DNA of 64,000 bases from Bernardetia sp042180575 (lineage in GTDB: Bacteria > Bacteroidota > Bacteroidia > Cytophagales > Bernardetiaceae), in the NCBI RefSeq assembly GCF_042180575.1, contig NZ_CP170094.1:3906001-3970000 (forward strand). The letters run 5' to 3'. Positions 53,601-61,245 of the stretch are shown here, piece after piece. Position 1 is the first letter of the stretch. The number at the start of each line of letters is the position of its first letter. The notes under the pieces are model-generated. The model saw nothing but the letters and a program-made list of their open reading frames with translations. It was not told the DNA's origin and searched no databases. Made by a program: the position numbers and the translations under genes.

Positions 53601-53846
53601 ATAGAACAAGATGTTACTAATGTAATTACTCCAAATAACGATGGGTTTAATGACACATTTGTATTTCCAACTGATAATGCAAAGCTGTCTATTTATTCTC
53701 GTTGGGAAGAAAAAGTATATCAATCTGATGATTATAAGCACGATTGGAATGCTGATAACTTGCCTAGTGGAATGTATTTTGTAATTGCTTATGATGTGTG
53801 TTCGGATAGTGAAATCAAATTATGGATTCATGTTATAAAGGATTAA
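50640..53846 (+). CDS. T9SS-secreted protein B with propeller and tandem Ig/PKD-like repeats
   Basis: 1068 aa. It shares the signal, propeller (about 25-420) and type-B CTD with the protein encoded just upstream (CTD: NVITPNNDGFNDTFVFP...LSIYSRWEEKVYQSDDYKHDWNADNLPSGMYFVIAYD). Between them are seven Ig/PKD-like repeats of 76 aa, five nearly identical: SFPCGGTTTLSAPNGYTSYLWTLPNGTT and onward to TLQVQNSAGCNFTDT. Each repeat has a conserved Cys pair (PCGG and AGCNF) that could form a disulfide. Likely an adhesin- or matrix-like cell-surface protein. It lies 83 bp after its paralogue. Confidence 0.88.
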   Translation: MLKYMRAFFFTFLFYTLLLPYSNIFAQSFQNTYGLTGNQEGIAALAVGDGYVILGDIQAGSRKDLYLSKIDENGELVWQRTYGDSNTDESAWHLIKTSDNGFLIAATTTRSSSSAERVLFIKTDDSGVVQWQKIYTYSNYVAPTHILELANGEYMVTGYFAFDSNRNDRSGMVMHLSSTGNIIWCKAYHGGGLSGGSVNQYFIGIRQTQNGNFILPTAYGGNSSGTPSGRYDNAITCIDGNGDQVWGKRFGGSDNDEFRVILPFSATETIVAGSYRNMSSDLEMAFCKVQQDGTITQRKKFGRNQLERVFYATATADRSKLYFVGYTSSVGGGDRDMLVLCTDINGSYLWSKAFGGTGFEEARSVVLTNDGNGIVIIGRTASFGAGQNDVYVVKMHNATSTQCNQTNFTDPVEDITGTINNITFNTTPITLGNGNAINTGSISLTKNSTCCVGSVSISGVTTIPCSATSTTLSAPTGYASYLWTFPDGTTSTSRTITTSQVGVHSLRARNASNCDFFAQTTITLAAPASPDLVPTSSSFPCGGTTTLSAPNGYASYLWTLPNGTTSTNQTITASAAGVYTLQVQNSAGCNFTDTTTVIIDGNSTPTDLVVDSFSFPCGGTTTLSAPNGYTSYLWTLPNGTTSTNQTITASAAGVYTLQVQNSAGCNFTDTTTVIIDGNSTPTDLVVDSFSFPCGGTTTLSAPNGYTSYLWTLPNGTTSTNQTITASAAGVYTLQVQNSAGCNFTDTTTVIIDGNSTPTDLVVDSFSFPCGGTTTLSAPNGYTSYLWTLPNGTTSTNQTITASAAGVYTLQVQNSAGCNFTDTTTVIIDGNSTPTDLVVDSFSFPCGGTTTLSAPNGYTSYLWTLPNGTTSTNQTITASAAGVYTLQVQNSAGCNFTDTVNVQFNQTEQDLIKENFELNCINQSIELSLSENFSQAFTSYLWIFPNGETSTDEIVLVNQEGIYKIIVVDEFGCQFEDMTEVKGRNPTLIEQDVTNVITPNNDGFNDTFVFPTDNAKLSIYSRWEEKVYQSDDYKHDWNADNLPSGMYFVIAYDVCSDSEIKLWIHVIKD
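52251..53335 (+). repeat. 228-bp tandem repeat inside the T9SS cargo gene
   Basis: Four full copies and most of a fifth with a 228-bp period (starts at 52251, 52479, 52707, 52935, 53163), in frame (76 codons) and almost identical at DNA level; copies differ at a few sites such as ggttat/ggctat. Degenerate copies lie on both sides at protein level. Confidence 0.95.
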
Positions 53847-53886
53847 AATGAGCAAGAATATAGGAAATAAAATAGAAATTTGATAA

Positions 53887-55224
53887 ATGGCTAAAATATT
53901 TGATAAAACACACTTTCTGAAATATGCCAAAAATACGAATTGGTTAATTTTAGAAAAATTACTACAAATAGTTTCTGGAGTATTTGTCGGCTTGTATGTT
54001 GCTCGTTATTTGGGTGCAGAACGTTTTGGTACTCTTAATTATGCTCAAAGTGCAGTTGTTTTATTTAATACACTTACTTTTTTAGGAATTACAGAAGTAA
54101 TTACGAGAGAATTAATAACTGACTTCAAACTTCAACAAAAAATACTAGGAACTGCTTTAATCCTTCGCCTAGTTGGTGGTGGATTGTTTTTGCTTTCAAT
54201 GCTTGTGTATATTTTTTTTTATGAACAGAATATAGAAACTCGTTGGCTTATTGGCATTATTTCTTTTGGTTATTTTTTCAATTCTTTTGATATTGTCATC
54301 TATTATTTTCAAGCAAAAGTAATTTCAGACCGAAAAGTAAAAGCCTTTTTAATTTCGCTTTCAATAGGCGCAATTCTGAAATTAGTTTTTATATTTCTTG
54401 AACTTCCTTTGATTTATTTTGCTATTGCTTTGGCTGCTGAAAATATAATTTTAGTTATTGCTTTGCTTGTAGGTTATCAACTTGAATCAAAAGACCTTTT
54501 TAAATGGAGATTTGATAAAATTGTTGCCAAAAGACTTATTCTAACTGCTTTACCTCTATTAATCAGCAATGGCTTGATGAGTATTTATATGCGAATAGAC
54601 CAAGTAATGATAGAAAAGATACTCCAAGATGATGCTCAAAATGGCTATTATGCTGCTGCTGTTCGACTTAGTGAAATGTGGTATTTTGTTCCTCTTTCTA
54701 TTTGTGCTTCTGTTTTTCCTGCTATTCTTCATGCAAAGGCAAGTGATGAAAAACGGTATCAAATGCGCCTACAACAACTATTTGATGTCTTGGGTTGGTT
54801 TGCTATTTTGGTAGCTTTGTTTTGTTTTTTGTTCAGTGATTGGATTATTTTATTGGCGTATGGAAAAGAATATGTTCCTTCTGCTGAAATTTTGACAATT
54901 CATATTATAGGAGGCTTTTTTATATCTATTGGTGCAGTAAGTGGAAAATGGATTTACGCCGAAAAACTGGAAAAAATTGTCTTTTTCAGAACACTGTTAG
55001 GTGCAATCGTTAATATTATTCTGAATTGGTATTTTTTGCCTATCTATGGAATAAAAGGTGCAGCTTGGGCAACTGTCATTTCTTATTTATTGGTTTATAC
55101 GATTAGTAATTTATTTCATGAAAAATTAATTAAGTTGGTTCTCTTTCAAATTCGTATTTTTACGTTTCCTTTCCGAATAAATCAATTCATACAAACTTAT
55201 TTGGAGGAAAAAAGAAAAAAATAA
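53887..55224 (+). CDS. Polysaccharide flippase (Wzx/MATE-MVF superfamily)
   Basis: 445 aa with 12-14 membrane helices throughout. The N-terminus NTNWLILEKLLQIVSGVFVGLYVARYLGAERFGTLNYAQSAVVLFNTLTFLGI is the typical start of the RfbX/Wzx family, with GxxxYxxxAxxxxLGxxxxG-like positions, and later LMSIYMRIDQVMIEKILQDDAQNGYYAAAVRLSEMWYFVPLSI. It moves lipid-linked oligosaccharide units across the inner membrane. First gene of the glycan cluster that runs to 60.7 kb, directly after the T9SS cargo gene. Confidence 0.93.
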   Translation: MAKIFDKTHFLKYAKNTNWLILEKLLQIVSGVFVGLYVARYLGAERFGTLNYAQSAVVLFNTLTFLGITEVITRELITDFKLQQKILGTALILRLVGGGLFLLSMLVYIFFYEQNIETRWLIGIISFGYFFNSFDIVIYYFQAKVISDRKVKAFLISLSIGAILKLVFIFLELPLIYFAIALAAENIILVIALLVGYQLESKDLFKWRFDKIVAKRLILTALPLLISNGLMSIYMRIDQVMIEKILQDDAQNGYYAAAVRLSEMWYFVPLSICASVFPAILHAKASDEKRYQMRLQQLFDVLGWFAILVALFCFLFSDWIILLAYGKEYVPSAEILTIHIIGGFFISIGAVSGKWIYAEKLEKIVFFRTLLGAIVNIILNWYFLPIYGIKGAAWATVISYLLVYTISNLFHEKLIKLVLFQIRIFTFPFRINQFIQTYLEEKRKK

Positions 55225-55243
55225 GTAACTGATACTTCTTGCC

Positions 55244-55267
55244 GTTGTCGGTGTCTCCACTGACGAC
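55244..55267. repeat. GTTGGTGTC-type intergenic palindrome
   Basis: GTTGTCGGTG (55244-55253) opposes CACTGACGAC (55258-55267) over a 4-nt loop with G-U pairs; fourth copy of the family seen at 11728, 13588 and 18337. Confidence 0.45.
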
Positions 55268-55283
55268 ACAAAAACAATAAAAA

Positions 55284-56237
55284 ATGCCTACAAAAGTGCT
55301 TGTCGTAGTGGTGGTTTATAATGGAATGCCTTTACTTTCAGAGTGTATCGAAAGTATAGAAAAAAGCAGTACAGATAATTCCTGTAAAGTAGATTTATTT
55401 GTAGTTGATAATGCTTCGACAGATGAATCTAAAACATATTTAGAAAAAAACACTTCAAAAATACATCAACTTATTTTCTTAGATAAAAATGTAGGCTTCG
55501 GAAAAGGAAATAATTTGGGGATGAAATACGCTTTAGAAAACGATTATGATTTTGTTTTTTTATTGAATCAAGATGCTTGGTTTACTCAAAACTCTATTCC
55601 TGTTTTGGTAGAAAAAGCAATTCAAAATCCTGAATACGGAATTTTGTCGCCTCTACAAGTCAATACAGAAGGAAATTATTTTGACCCAAATCATTATTTA
55701 CATTTAAAAGAAGTAGTTCCCAGTTTAGAGAATAATCCAAATAAAGATTTTGATATAGAATTAATAGAGCTTCCTTTTACAAATGCAGCCGCTTGGCTAA
55801 TTTCAAAAGAATTTTTACAAAAAATAGGAGGATTTGACCCTCTTTTTTTCTTGTATGGAGAAGATAATGATTTGAATAATAGACGAACTTTTCATCAATT
55901 AAAAATGGGAGTTGTTACAAATAGCATCGTTCATCACGCTCGTTATAAAGGACATACACAACAAAAAAAGTCATTTTCAGAACGAAAAAAGCAACTTACG
56001 ACTCGCTTTTATTCCGACCAAATCGCATTTTTTAAAAATATCAATTATTCATTCAAAAATAGAAAAGTAAAAAGTTTTTCTCATACAGCAAAAAGAGCAT
56101 TGAGACATTTACAAAAAAATGAAATAGTAGAGTTTTGGGCAGAATGGAATGCTTACTTTCGTATCTTAAAAAACCTAGAGGTTATCAAAAAACAACGATT
56201 AATTTGTCAAGAAGAAGCTCCTCATTTTTTAGAATAA
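55284..56237 (+). CDS. Glycosyltransferase family 2 (rhamnosyltransferase-like)
   Basis: 317 aa with the GT-A fold at the N-terminus: VLVVVVVYNGMPLLSECIESIEKS...LFVVDNASTDESKTYLEKN, NVGFGKGNNLGMKYALENDYDFVFLLNQDAWF (NQD in place of the DxD), then FTNAAAWLISKEFLQKIGGFDPLFFLYGEDNDLNNR, the acceptor region with the GEDxD/ED base. This pattern is that of WbbL-like rhamnosyl- and related transferases of surface polysaccharide synthesis. Acceptor and sugar unknown. Second gene of the cluster. Confidence 0.92.
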   Translation: MPTKVLVVVVVYNGMPLLSECIESIEKSSTDNSCKVDLFVVDNASTDESKTYLEKNTSKIHQLIFLDKNVGFGKGNNLGMKYALENDYDFVFLLNQDAWFTQNSIPVLVEKAIQNPEYGILSPLQVNTEGNYFDPNHYLHLKEVVPSLENNPNKDFDIELIELPFTNAAAWLISKEFLQKIGGFDPLFFLYGEDNDLNNRRTFHQLKMGVVTNSIVHHARYKGHTQQKKSFSERKKQLTTRFYSDQIAFFKNINYSFKNRKVKSFSHTAKRALRHLQKNEIVEFWAEWNAYFRILKNLEVIKKQRLICQEEAPHFLE

Positions 56238-56320
56238 TTAAACTGTGTGTTCAGTTCCCCAGAACTAAACAAAATGCTTTCTCAAAAGCGTGATTAATAG
56301 ACCTTACAAACTCATTAAAA

Positions 56321-56989
56321 ATGAACAACAAAAAAGTAAAAAACGTAAAAGCCTACACAGGTACACGCCCAGATATTATAAAACAGCTTTCTACACCAAA
56401 AAAAGTCTTAGATGTAGGTTGTAATGAGGGTGCATTGGGCGAATCTATAAAAGCACTTTTTTCAGAAAGTCATGTAACAGGAATTGATTATAATTCGGAA
56501 GCCATAGAAATAGCCAAAAATAGATTGGATGAAGCCTATACAATTGACTTAGAGAATCAAAACGCCTTGCCTAATTTTTTAGAAAATAAAGAATTTGATA
56601 CTATTATCTGTGCTGATGTTTTGGAACATATTCGTTTTCCTTGGAAAGTTGTCGAAGAGCTTTATAATCATCTTTCTGAAAACGGGAAAATTATTATTTC
56701 TCTGCCTAATTTTGGTTTTTGGGAATCTTTTTTTCATTTGCTCAATCAAAAATTACCAATGAGAGATAGAGGAATTTATGACGATACGCACCTTCGTTTT
56801 TTTATGCGTAAAAATCTGCCTTCTCTTGCTCCAAAAAATGCAACATTCAAAATTGCAGCACGAAATTACCGTTTGAAAGAAACAGGAAAAACACCTTTAG
56901 ATGGAATCTTTATTCCAGTTTTGAATAAATTACCTCTTTTTAAAGACTTGATTACTTTTCAGTTTATTACTACGATTGAGAAAAAATAG
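56321..56989 (+). CDS. Class I SAM-dependent methyltransferase
   Basis: 222 aa. SAM-binding motif I is VLDVGCNEGALGESI, the acidic residue after beta-2 is in VTGIDYNSEAIEIAKNRL, and motif IV reads FDTIICADVLEHIRFPWKVVEELYNHL, then LSENGKIIISLPNFGFWESFFHLLNQKLPMRDRGIYDDTHLRFFM. The latter block is common in the methyltransferases of glycan clusters (Methyltransf_23 type). It may methylate a sugar or cap the chain; target unknown. Confidence 0.9.
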   Translation: MNNKKVKNVKAYTGTRPDIIKQLSTPKKVLDVGCNEGALGESIKALFSESHVTGIDYNSEAIEIAKNRLDEAYTIDLENQNALPNFLENKEFDTIICADVLEHIRFPWKVVEELYNHLSENGKIIISLPNFGFWESFFHLLNQKLPMRDRGIYDDTHLRFFMRKNLPSLAPKNATFKIAARNYRLKETGKTPLDGIFIPVLNKLPLFKDLITFQFITTIEKK

Positions 56990-56994
56990 TAAAA

Positions 56995-57017
56995 GTTGTC
57001 GGTGAGATGCTGACAAC
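56995..57017 (+). terminator. Weak hairpin after methyltransferase gene
   Basis: GTTGTC (56995-57000) pairs with GACAAC (57012-57017). It is 6 bp past the methyltransferase stop and its GTTGTCGGTG resembles the palindrome family at 55244. Confidence 0.3.
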
Positions 57018-57085
57018 GTCTTGAGAGATAACTATGACTTTTACTTTTTGTAATTTTTTTTATACATAAAAAAACTAGAGAATCT

Positions 57086-57733
57086 ATGTATTATGCAAAT
57101 AGATGGAATGTATCATTTGTGCTTTTTGACAAAGAAGCATACAATACAGCTATTAATAAAGATATATCTGTAAAGAATAAATATTTAATTTTGAAAAAAG
57201 CCCTAGAAGTTGTTGATATGGAAAGCATATTTAAGAACAAACAAATTAGTTATTTTGTCGATAATAAAATTTTGTCTGAAGATTTAATTAGATATGATTA
57301 CAGACAGGCTCAATTAGTTTTAAAATATTTTGATGAGTTAGACAGATACGATTCTTCGATGATGATGTATGAGAATTTAAATGACTATTATATCTTTTTC
57401 CAGTCAAGTGCTTATTTGAAAAATATATGGTTTTGTAAGCCTAAAATTATGTTTACACATCATATGCTATCAGCAGCGAAAGAAGGTAGTAGTGAACTCA
57501 ATAAGATTTTGAATACAACATCGTTTTTAGGTAGAAATGAGTATTTACAAAAAGGCTTTGATTATGAGTCTTTAGATGAGAAAACGGCAAAAAAAATAAA
57601 TGAATACACTATGCTGCATTATTTAGAAGGAGAAAATCTACCAAAATTTATAACTCAAGAAAGACCAATTTTTAGAGATATGTTAGAAGGAATAGGAAAA
57701 CAGAAGTATCTATGCTGGATAGTTAGAACATAA
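57086..57733 (+). CDS. Hypothetical protein within glycan cluster
   Basis: 215 aa, soluble, rich in Tyr, Asp and Lys (MYYANRWNVSFVLFDKEAYNTAINKD...YRQAQLVLKYFDELDRYDSSMMMYENLNDYYIFFQSSAYLKNIWFCKPKIMFTHHMLSA...). No signal peptide and no known motif; not a glycosyltransferase or methyltransferase by sight. Its codon use looks like that of the neighbours but it is flanked on both sides by unrelated functions and ends five bases before the convergent methyltransferase. Confidence 0.6.
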   Translation: MYYANRWNVSFVLFDKEAYNTAINKDISVKNKYLILKKALEVVDMESIFKNKQISYFVDNKILSEDLIRYDYRQAQLVLKYFDELDRYDSSMMMYENLNDYYIFFQSSAYLKNIWFCKPKIMFTHHMLSAAKEGSSELNKILNTTSFLGRNEYLQKGFDYESLDEKTAKKINEYTMLHYLEGENLPKFITQERPIFRDMLEGIGKQKYLCWIVRT

Positions 57734-57738
57734 ACAAT

Positions 57739-58500
57739 TCAAATTTTGGTAGCACAAAATAAAATATCTTCATCTAATAACCCATACTTGAATTGCTCAT
57801 CAGAATCGAAGTTTTTTGAGCTAAATTGCTCTACTTCAAATCCTACATTTTTGATTTTAGCATCAAAATCAGTTCCGTACATACGCACATGGTCAGTTTG
57901 TCCGAATGCTTTTAGGCGTTCTTCTGGAGAGGTAAGCGACCAATCTTCATACGTTTTTTCTAATTTTTGGTCAAGGGGAACTAATAAAATAGCTTTTCCA
58001 TTTGGTTTCAAAACTCTATAAATTTCTTCTAAGGCTTTTGTATCATCTGGAATATGTTCCAAAACATGAGAACAAAGCACCACATCAAATGAATTATCTT
58101 TTTCTGGCAATTCTGTTAAATCATAATTTTTAGTGATTTTTGGATATTCATAACCTTCTTCAAACTTATCACAAGGCGTATAATCGATTATATTTTTTTT
58201 ATCTAATTCTATCAAACGACGAAAAAGGGCAGGTTCAGGAGCAACATGTAAAACCTTTAATTTTCCTTCTTTACTATTTTCATTTTGTAATAAATTCTCT
58301 TGTTCCAAAAAAAGCCACGTCAAACGGTGTCTTTCCAAAGAGCTACAAATCGGACAATAGGCATTCGAACGAGGAATAGTTCCATACGGAAAAAACGTAG
58401 CTAAATTATTCTGACAACAAGGACAAAAAACATAATTTCCTTTGAGCGTTTTTTTTAAAATAAATTCTTTTACTGATTTGGGAAGCCATTTTGTAGCCAT
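57739..58500 (-). CDS. SAM-dependent methyltransferase with N-terminal zinc ribbon
   Basis: 253 aa. The first 55 residues carry two CxxC pairs (FCPCCQNNL and YCPICSSLERHR), a zinc-ribbon-like segment. The methyltransferase domain (Methyltransf_11 type) follows with LKVLHVAPEPALFRRLIEL, a DYTPCDKF acid loop and FDVVLCSHVLEHIPDDTKALEEIYRVLKPNGKAILLVPLD. Proteins of this build often occur in polysaccharide clusters. It is the only minus-strand gene of the cluster, convergent with the preceding gene. Confidence 0.88.
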   Translation of the reverse strand: MATKWLPKSVKEFILKKTLKGNYVFCPCCQNNLATFFPYGTIPRSNAYCPICSSLERHRLTWLFLEQENLLQNENSKEGKLKVLHVAPEPALFRRLIELDKKNIIDYTPCDKFEEGYEYPKITKNYDLTELPEKDNSFDVVLCSHVLEHIPDDTKALEEIYRVLKPNGKAILLVPLDQKLEKTYEDWSLTSPEERLKAFGQTDHVRMYGTDFDAKIKNVGFEVEQFSSKNFDSDEQFKYGLLDEDILFCATKI

Positions 58501-58567
58501 AATTTATAAAATAAAGATAGAGTTTGAATTAACTTTGTAGATTTGTAGGCAAAAATACTTTAAAAAA

Positions 58568-59815
58568 ATGAAACTACTTTTTCTTTCACATTATGGAGAG
58601 TTGCTTGGTGCAAATCGTTCCTTACTTAGCCTATTAAAAGGCTTAAAAAATCATACTACTAAAAATATAAAACCTTTTGTTATCGTAGCTGGGGAAGGAG
58701 AGTTTACAGAGGAGTTACAAAAAAATGATATTGAATTTAAGATTATTCCCTTTTTGCTCAATATGCAAGTTATTTCTCCCAAAGAAAAAGGACTAAAAAA
58801 GCTACTTCGCTCTTTATTTTTCAAGTATTCTGCCATTCAATCAAAAATGAAAAATGAAAAAGCTATTTTAAAGATTTTGAAATGGGTAGAGCAAAAAAAT
58901 ATTGATATTATTCATTCAAACTCCTCTGTTTTTGATGTGGGGCAGCTTGTAGCGAACGTCTTATATATTCCACATATTCAGCACTTTAGAGAGTTTGGCG
59001 ATAAAGATTATTTTCTTGTTCCTTATACATCGTGGCAAAATGTCCGTCAAGAATGGCAAAAATTAGATGCCAAAATTGTTATTTCAAAAGCTATTCAGAA
59101 TCATCATTTCCCAACTGAAAATAGTCGAAAAAATGAAGAAGATAAACAAAATACATTTCTAATTTATAATGGAATTTTTGAAAAGCAAGTTTTTGAAGAT
59201 TTGAAAAAACAGTTCGAACAAATAAAAACCAATAATCAAACTACGCAAAAACCATTTATTTTTAGCATTTTAGGACTTTTACATCCAGCTAAAGGACAAA
59301 GCGAAGCTATAAAAGCCTTTGCAGAAATTCAAAAAAAATACTCAAATACAGTTTTACAGATTATCGGAAAATCAAATTTTAAAGGCTATCAAGAAGAGTT
59401 AGAAAATTTGGTGAAAGAATATTCTTTAGAAGGAAAAGTAATTTTTGAAGGGTATATTTCAAATCCTATCTCAAAACTTTTGGAAAGTGATGTTCTTTTG
59501 ATGTGTTCGGAAGCCGAAGGAATGGGACGAGTAACGATTGAGGGAATGGCGTGTGGTTGTGTCTTGATAGGAAAAAACAGTGGTGCGACAAGCGAACTTA
59601 TTGAAGATAAAATAGATGAAAAGAAAACAGGTTTTTTATATAATTCGGATTATCAAAACTTAGCAAAAAAAATGGCTTTTTCAATAGAAAATCAAGAGTT
59701 ATGTAATGAAATAAGACAAAATTCGTTTGAGTTTGTGAAAGAAAATTTTAGTACAGAAAATTATGTTTCTAAGGTAATAGATGTTTATGATACTATCTTA
59801 CAAGACAACAAATAA
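58568..59815 (+). CDS. Glycosyltransferase family 4
   Basis: 415 aa with the GT-B fold. The N-terminal Rossmann start is MKLLFLSHYGELLGANRSLLSLLKGL. The C-terminal GT4 domain has FSILGLLHPAKGQSEAIKAFAEIQKKYSNTVLQIIGKSNFKGYQEELENLVKEYSLEGKVIFEGYIS and LESDVLLMCSEAEGMGRVTIEGMACGCVLIGKNSGATSELIEDK, which includes the EGMGRVTIEGMA E-x7-E motif typical of retaining GT4 enzymes. Transfers a nucleotide-sugar to a growing glycan. It is divergent from the methyltransferase and overlaps closely with the next gene (2-bp gap). Confidence 0.93.
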   Translation: MKLLFLSHYGELLGANRSLLSLLKGLKNHTTKNIKPFVIVAGEGEFTEELQKNDIEFKIIPFLLNMQVISPKEKGLKKLLRSLFFKYSAIQSKMKNEKAILKILKWVEQKNIDIIHSNSSVFDVGQLVANVLYIPHIQHFREFGDKDYFLVPYTSWQNVRQEWQKLDAKIVISKAIQNHHFPTENSRKNEEDKQNTFLIYNGIFEKQVFEDLKKQFEQIKTNNQTTQKPFIFSILGLLHPAKGQSEAIKAFAEIQKKYSNTVLQIIGKSNFKGYQEELENLVKEYSLEGKVIFEGYISNPISKLLESDVLLMCSEAEGMGRVTIEGMACGCVLIGKNSGATSELIEDKIDEKKTGFLYNSDYQNLAKKMAFSIENQELCNEIRQNSFEFVKENFSTENYVSKVIDVYDTILQDNK

Positions 59816-59817
59816 AA

Positions 59818-60663
59818 ATGAAAAAAATAAAATTCTCAACACTCACAATCGCTACCGTTTGTTACAATGCAGCCGAAGAGCTAGAAAAAACAATCCAAAA
59901 TGTAGCAAATCAAACCTACCCAAATATTGAATATATTATCATTGATGGAAACTCAAAAGACAATACTTTAGAGGTTATAAAGAAATATGAAGAGAATATT
60001 TCAAATTACATAAGTGAAAAAGACAATGGAATTTATGATGCGATGAATAAAGCCATAAATTTGGCTAGTGAAAGCAAGAGAAGTGATTATATTCTGTTTA
60101 TGAATGCTGGAGATACTTTTGTAAATGATAAAATTATTGAAGAAGTTTTTACAGAAATCTATCAAAATTTTGATTCTAAAACAGATTTTCCAGACCTTAT
60201 TTATGGAGATTATAAAGTCATTAATCAAACCTTTTCAGAAACAGTAAAAGCAGAATCATTAGAAAAAACGTGGAGAGGAATGAAATTTTGTCATCAAAGT
60301 ATGCTTTTAAAAACGAGTTTAGCCAAAAAACAGCTTTTTTCTGGAAAGTATATCACTTCAGATTTTGAGCAAGTTTATGAACTCTATAAAACAGGAATTT
60401 CATTTTATTATTTCCCAAAATCAATAGCCAACTTCAAAACAGATGGATTGAGTAGTAAAAATAAACTCAAAGTTCGTTTTGAATCTAAAGAAATTGTGCA
60501 AAAACATGATAAAAGTGTTAAAACGGCTTTCTCATTTTGGAAACTTATCGTTTGGACGTATTTTGTAGAAACTTTGCGTAATGTCTTACCTACTTCTTTT
60601 TTTGAGAAAATGGAAAAAATGAAGACTAAAATTTTTGGAGGAAGGAAAGAAATTAAAAAATAA
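59818..60663 (+). CDS. Glycosyltransferase family 2 (WcaE-like)
   Basis: 281 aa with GT-A motifs: FSTLTIATVCYNAAEELEKTIQNVANQTYPNIEYIIIDGNSKDNTLEVIKKYEENISNYISEKDNGIYDAMNKAINLA (DNGIYDAMNKA is highly typical of the WcaE/CpsI type), then ILFMNAGDTFVND, where the NAGD replaces DxD, and MKFCHQSMLLKT. A C-terminal helical tail follows. Two bases separate it from the GT4 gene, so they are translated together. Last clear gene of the glycan cluster. Confidence 0.92.
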   Translation: MKKIKFSTLTIATVCYNAAEELEKTIQNVANQTYPNIEYIIIDGNSKDNTLEVIKKYEENISNYISEKDNGIYDAMNKAINLASESKRSDYILFMNAGDTFVNDKIIEEVFTEIYQNFDSKTDFPDLIYGDYKVINQTFSETVKAESLEKTWRGMKFCHQSMLLKTSLAKKQLFSGKYITSDFEQVYELYKTGISFYYFPKSIANFKTDGLSSKNKLKVRFESKEIVQKHDKSVKTAFSFWKLIVWTYFVETLRNVLPTSFFEKMEKMKTKIFGGRKEIKK

Positions 60664-60675
60664 ACTTTGACGATT

Positions 60676-61203
60676 ATGAATATAATTAAATTAGAAGAAA
60701 AATATGACAAAGAAAAATCTATGCGCCTACTTTTGATAAAATGGAACATAGCTCATTTAAAAACTATAAAAAGTATAAAAATTTCATTCTTTGTATTACT
60801 TACTTTTATAACTTTACATTTTGTTACATATACAAAATCTGAGCCTTACAATCCTTATACTCTTTTTGTTATAATTATTGGGGGTATTTTATTGATTGCA
60901 GTTTCTGTTGTTATTTATAGTCGTTTTAAATATAAAAAAATAGTAACGAAAATAGTTGATGATTTTGGTAAAAATATAACAGGTTGTTGTTATGAGTTTT
61001 CAAATCAATCGATTAGATATTATGATGATATAAGGCAAACAGAGCTTAAATGGGAAGCTGTTTCATATTATTCCAATTACAAAGAATTTTTGTTGATTTG
61101 GATAAATAATGATTTTATGGTATTTGACACAAAGGACGAACCTATTTATGAAGAAATACAAAGTTTAATCGAAAGTAAATTACCATACAAAAAAGTAATT
61201 TAA
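60676..61203 (+). CDS. YcxB-like membrane protein
   Basis: 175 aa from the ATG at 60676; a TTG start at 60667 is possible but less likely. Two membrane helices (SFFVLLTFITLHFVTYT and LFVIIIGGILLIAVSVVIYSRF) are followed by a beta-rich soluble tail (YEFSNQSIRYYDDIRQTELKWEAVSYYSNYKEFLLIWINNDFMVF) that fits the YcxB-like C-terminal domain (PF14317). The function of this family is unknown. It lies 12 bp after the last glycosyltransferase and may be read through from it. Confidence 0.75.
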   Translation: MNIIKLEEKYDKEKSMRLLLIKWNIAHLKTIKSIKISFFVLLTFITLHFVTYTKSEPYNPYTLFVIIIGGILLIAVSVVIYSRFKYKKIVTKIVDDFGKNITGCCYEFSNQSIRYYDDIRQTELKWEAVSYYSNYKEFLLIWINNDFMVFDTKDEPIYEEIQSLIESKLPYKKVI

Positions 61204-61245
61204 CTTATTACCAATCAAAATATTCACTCTTACCACAAACCAATC

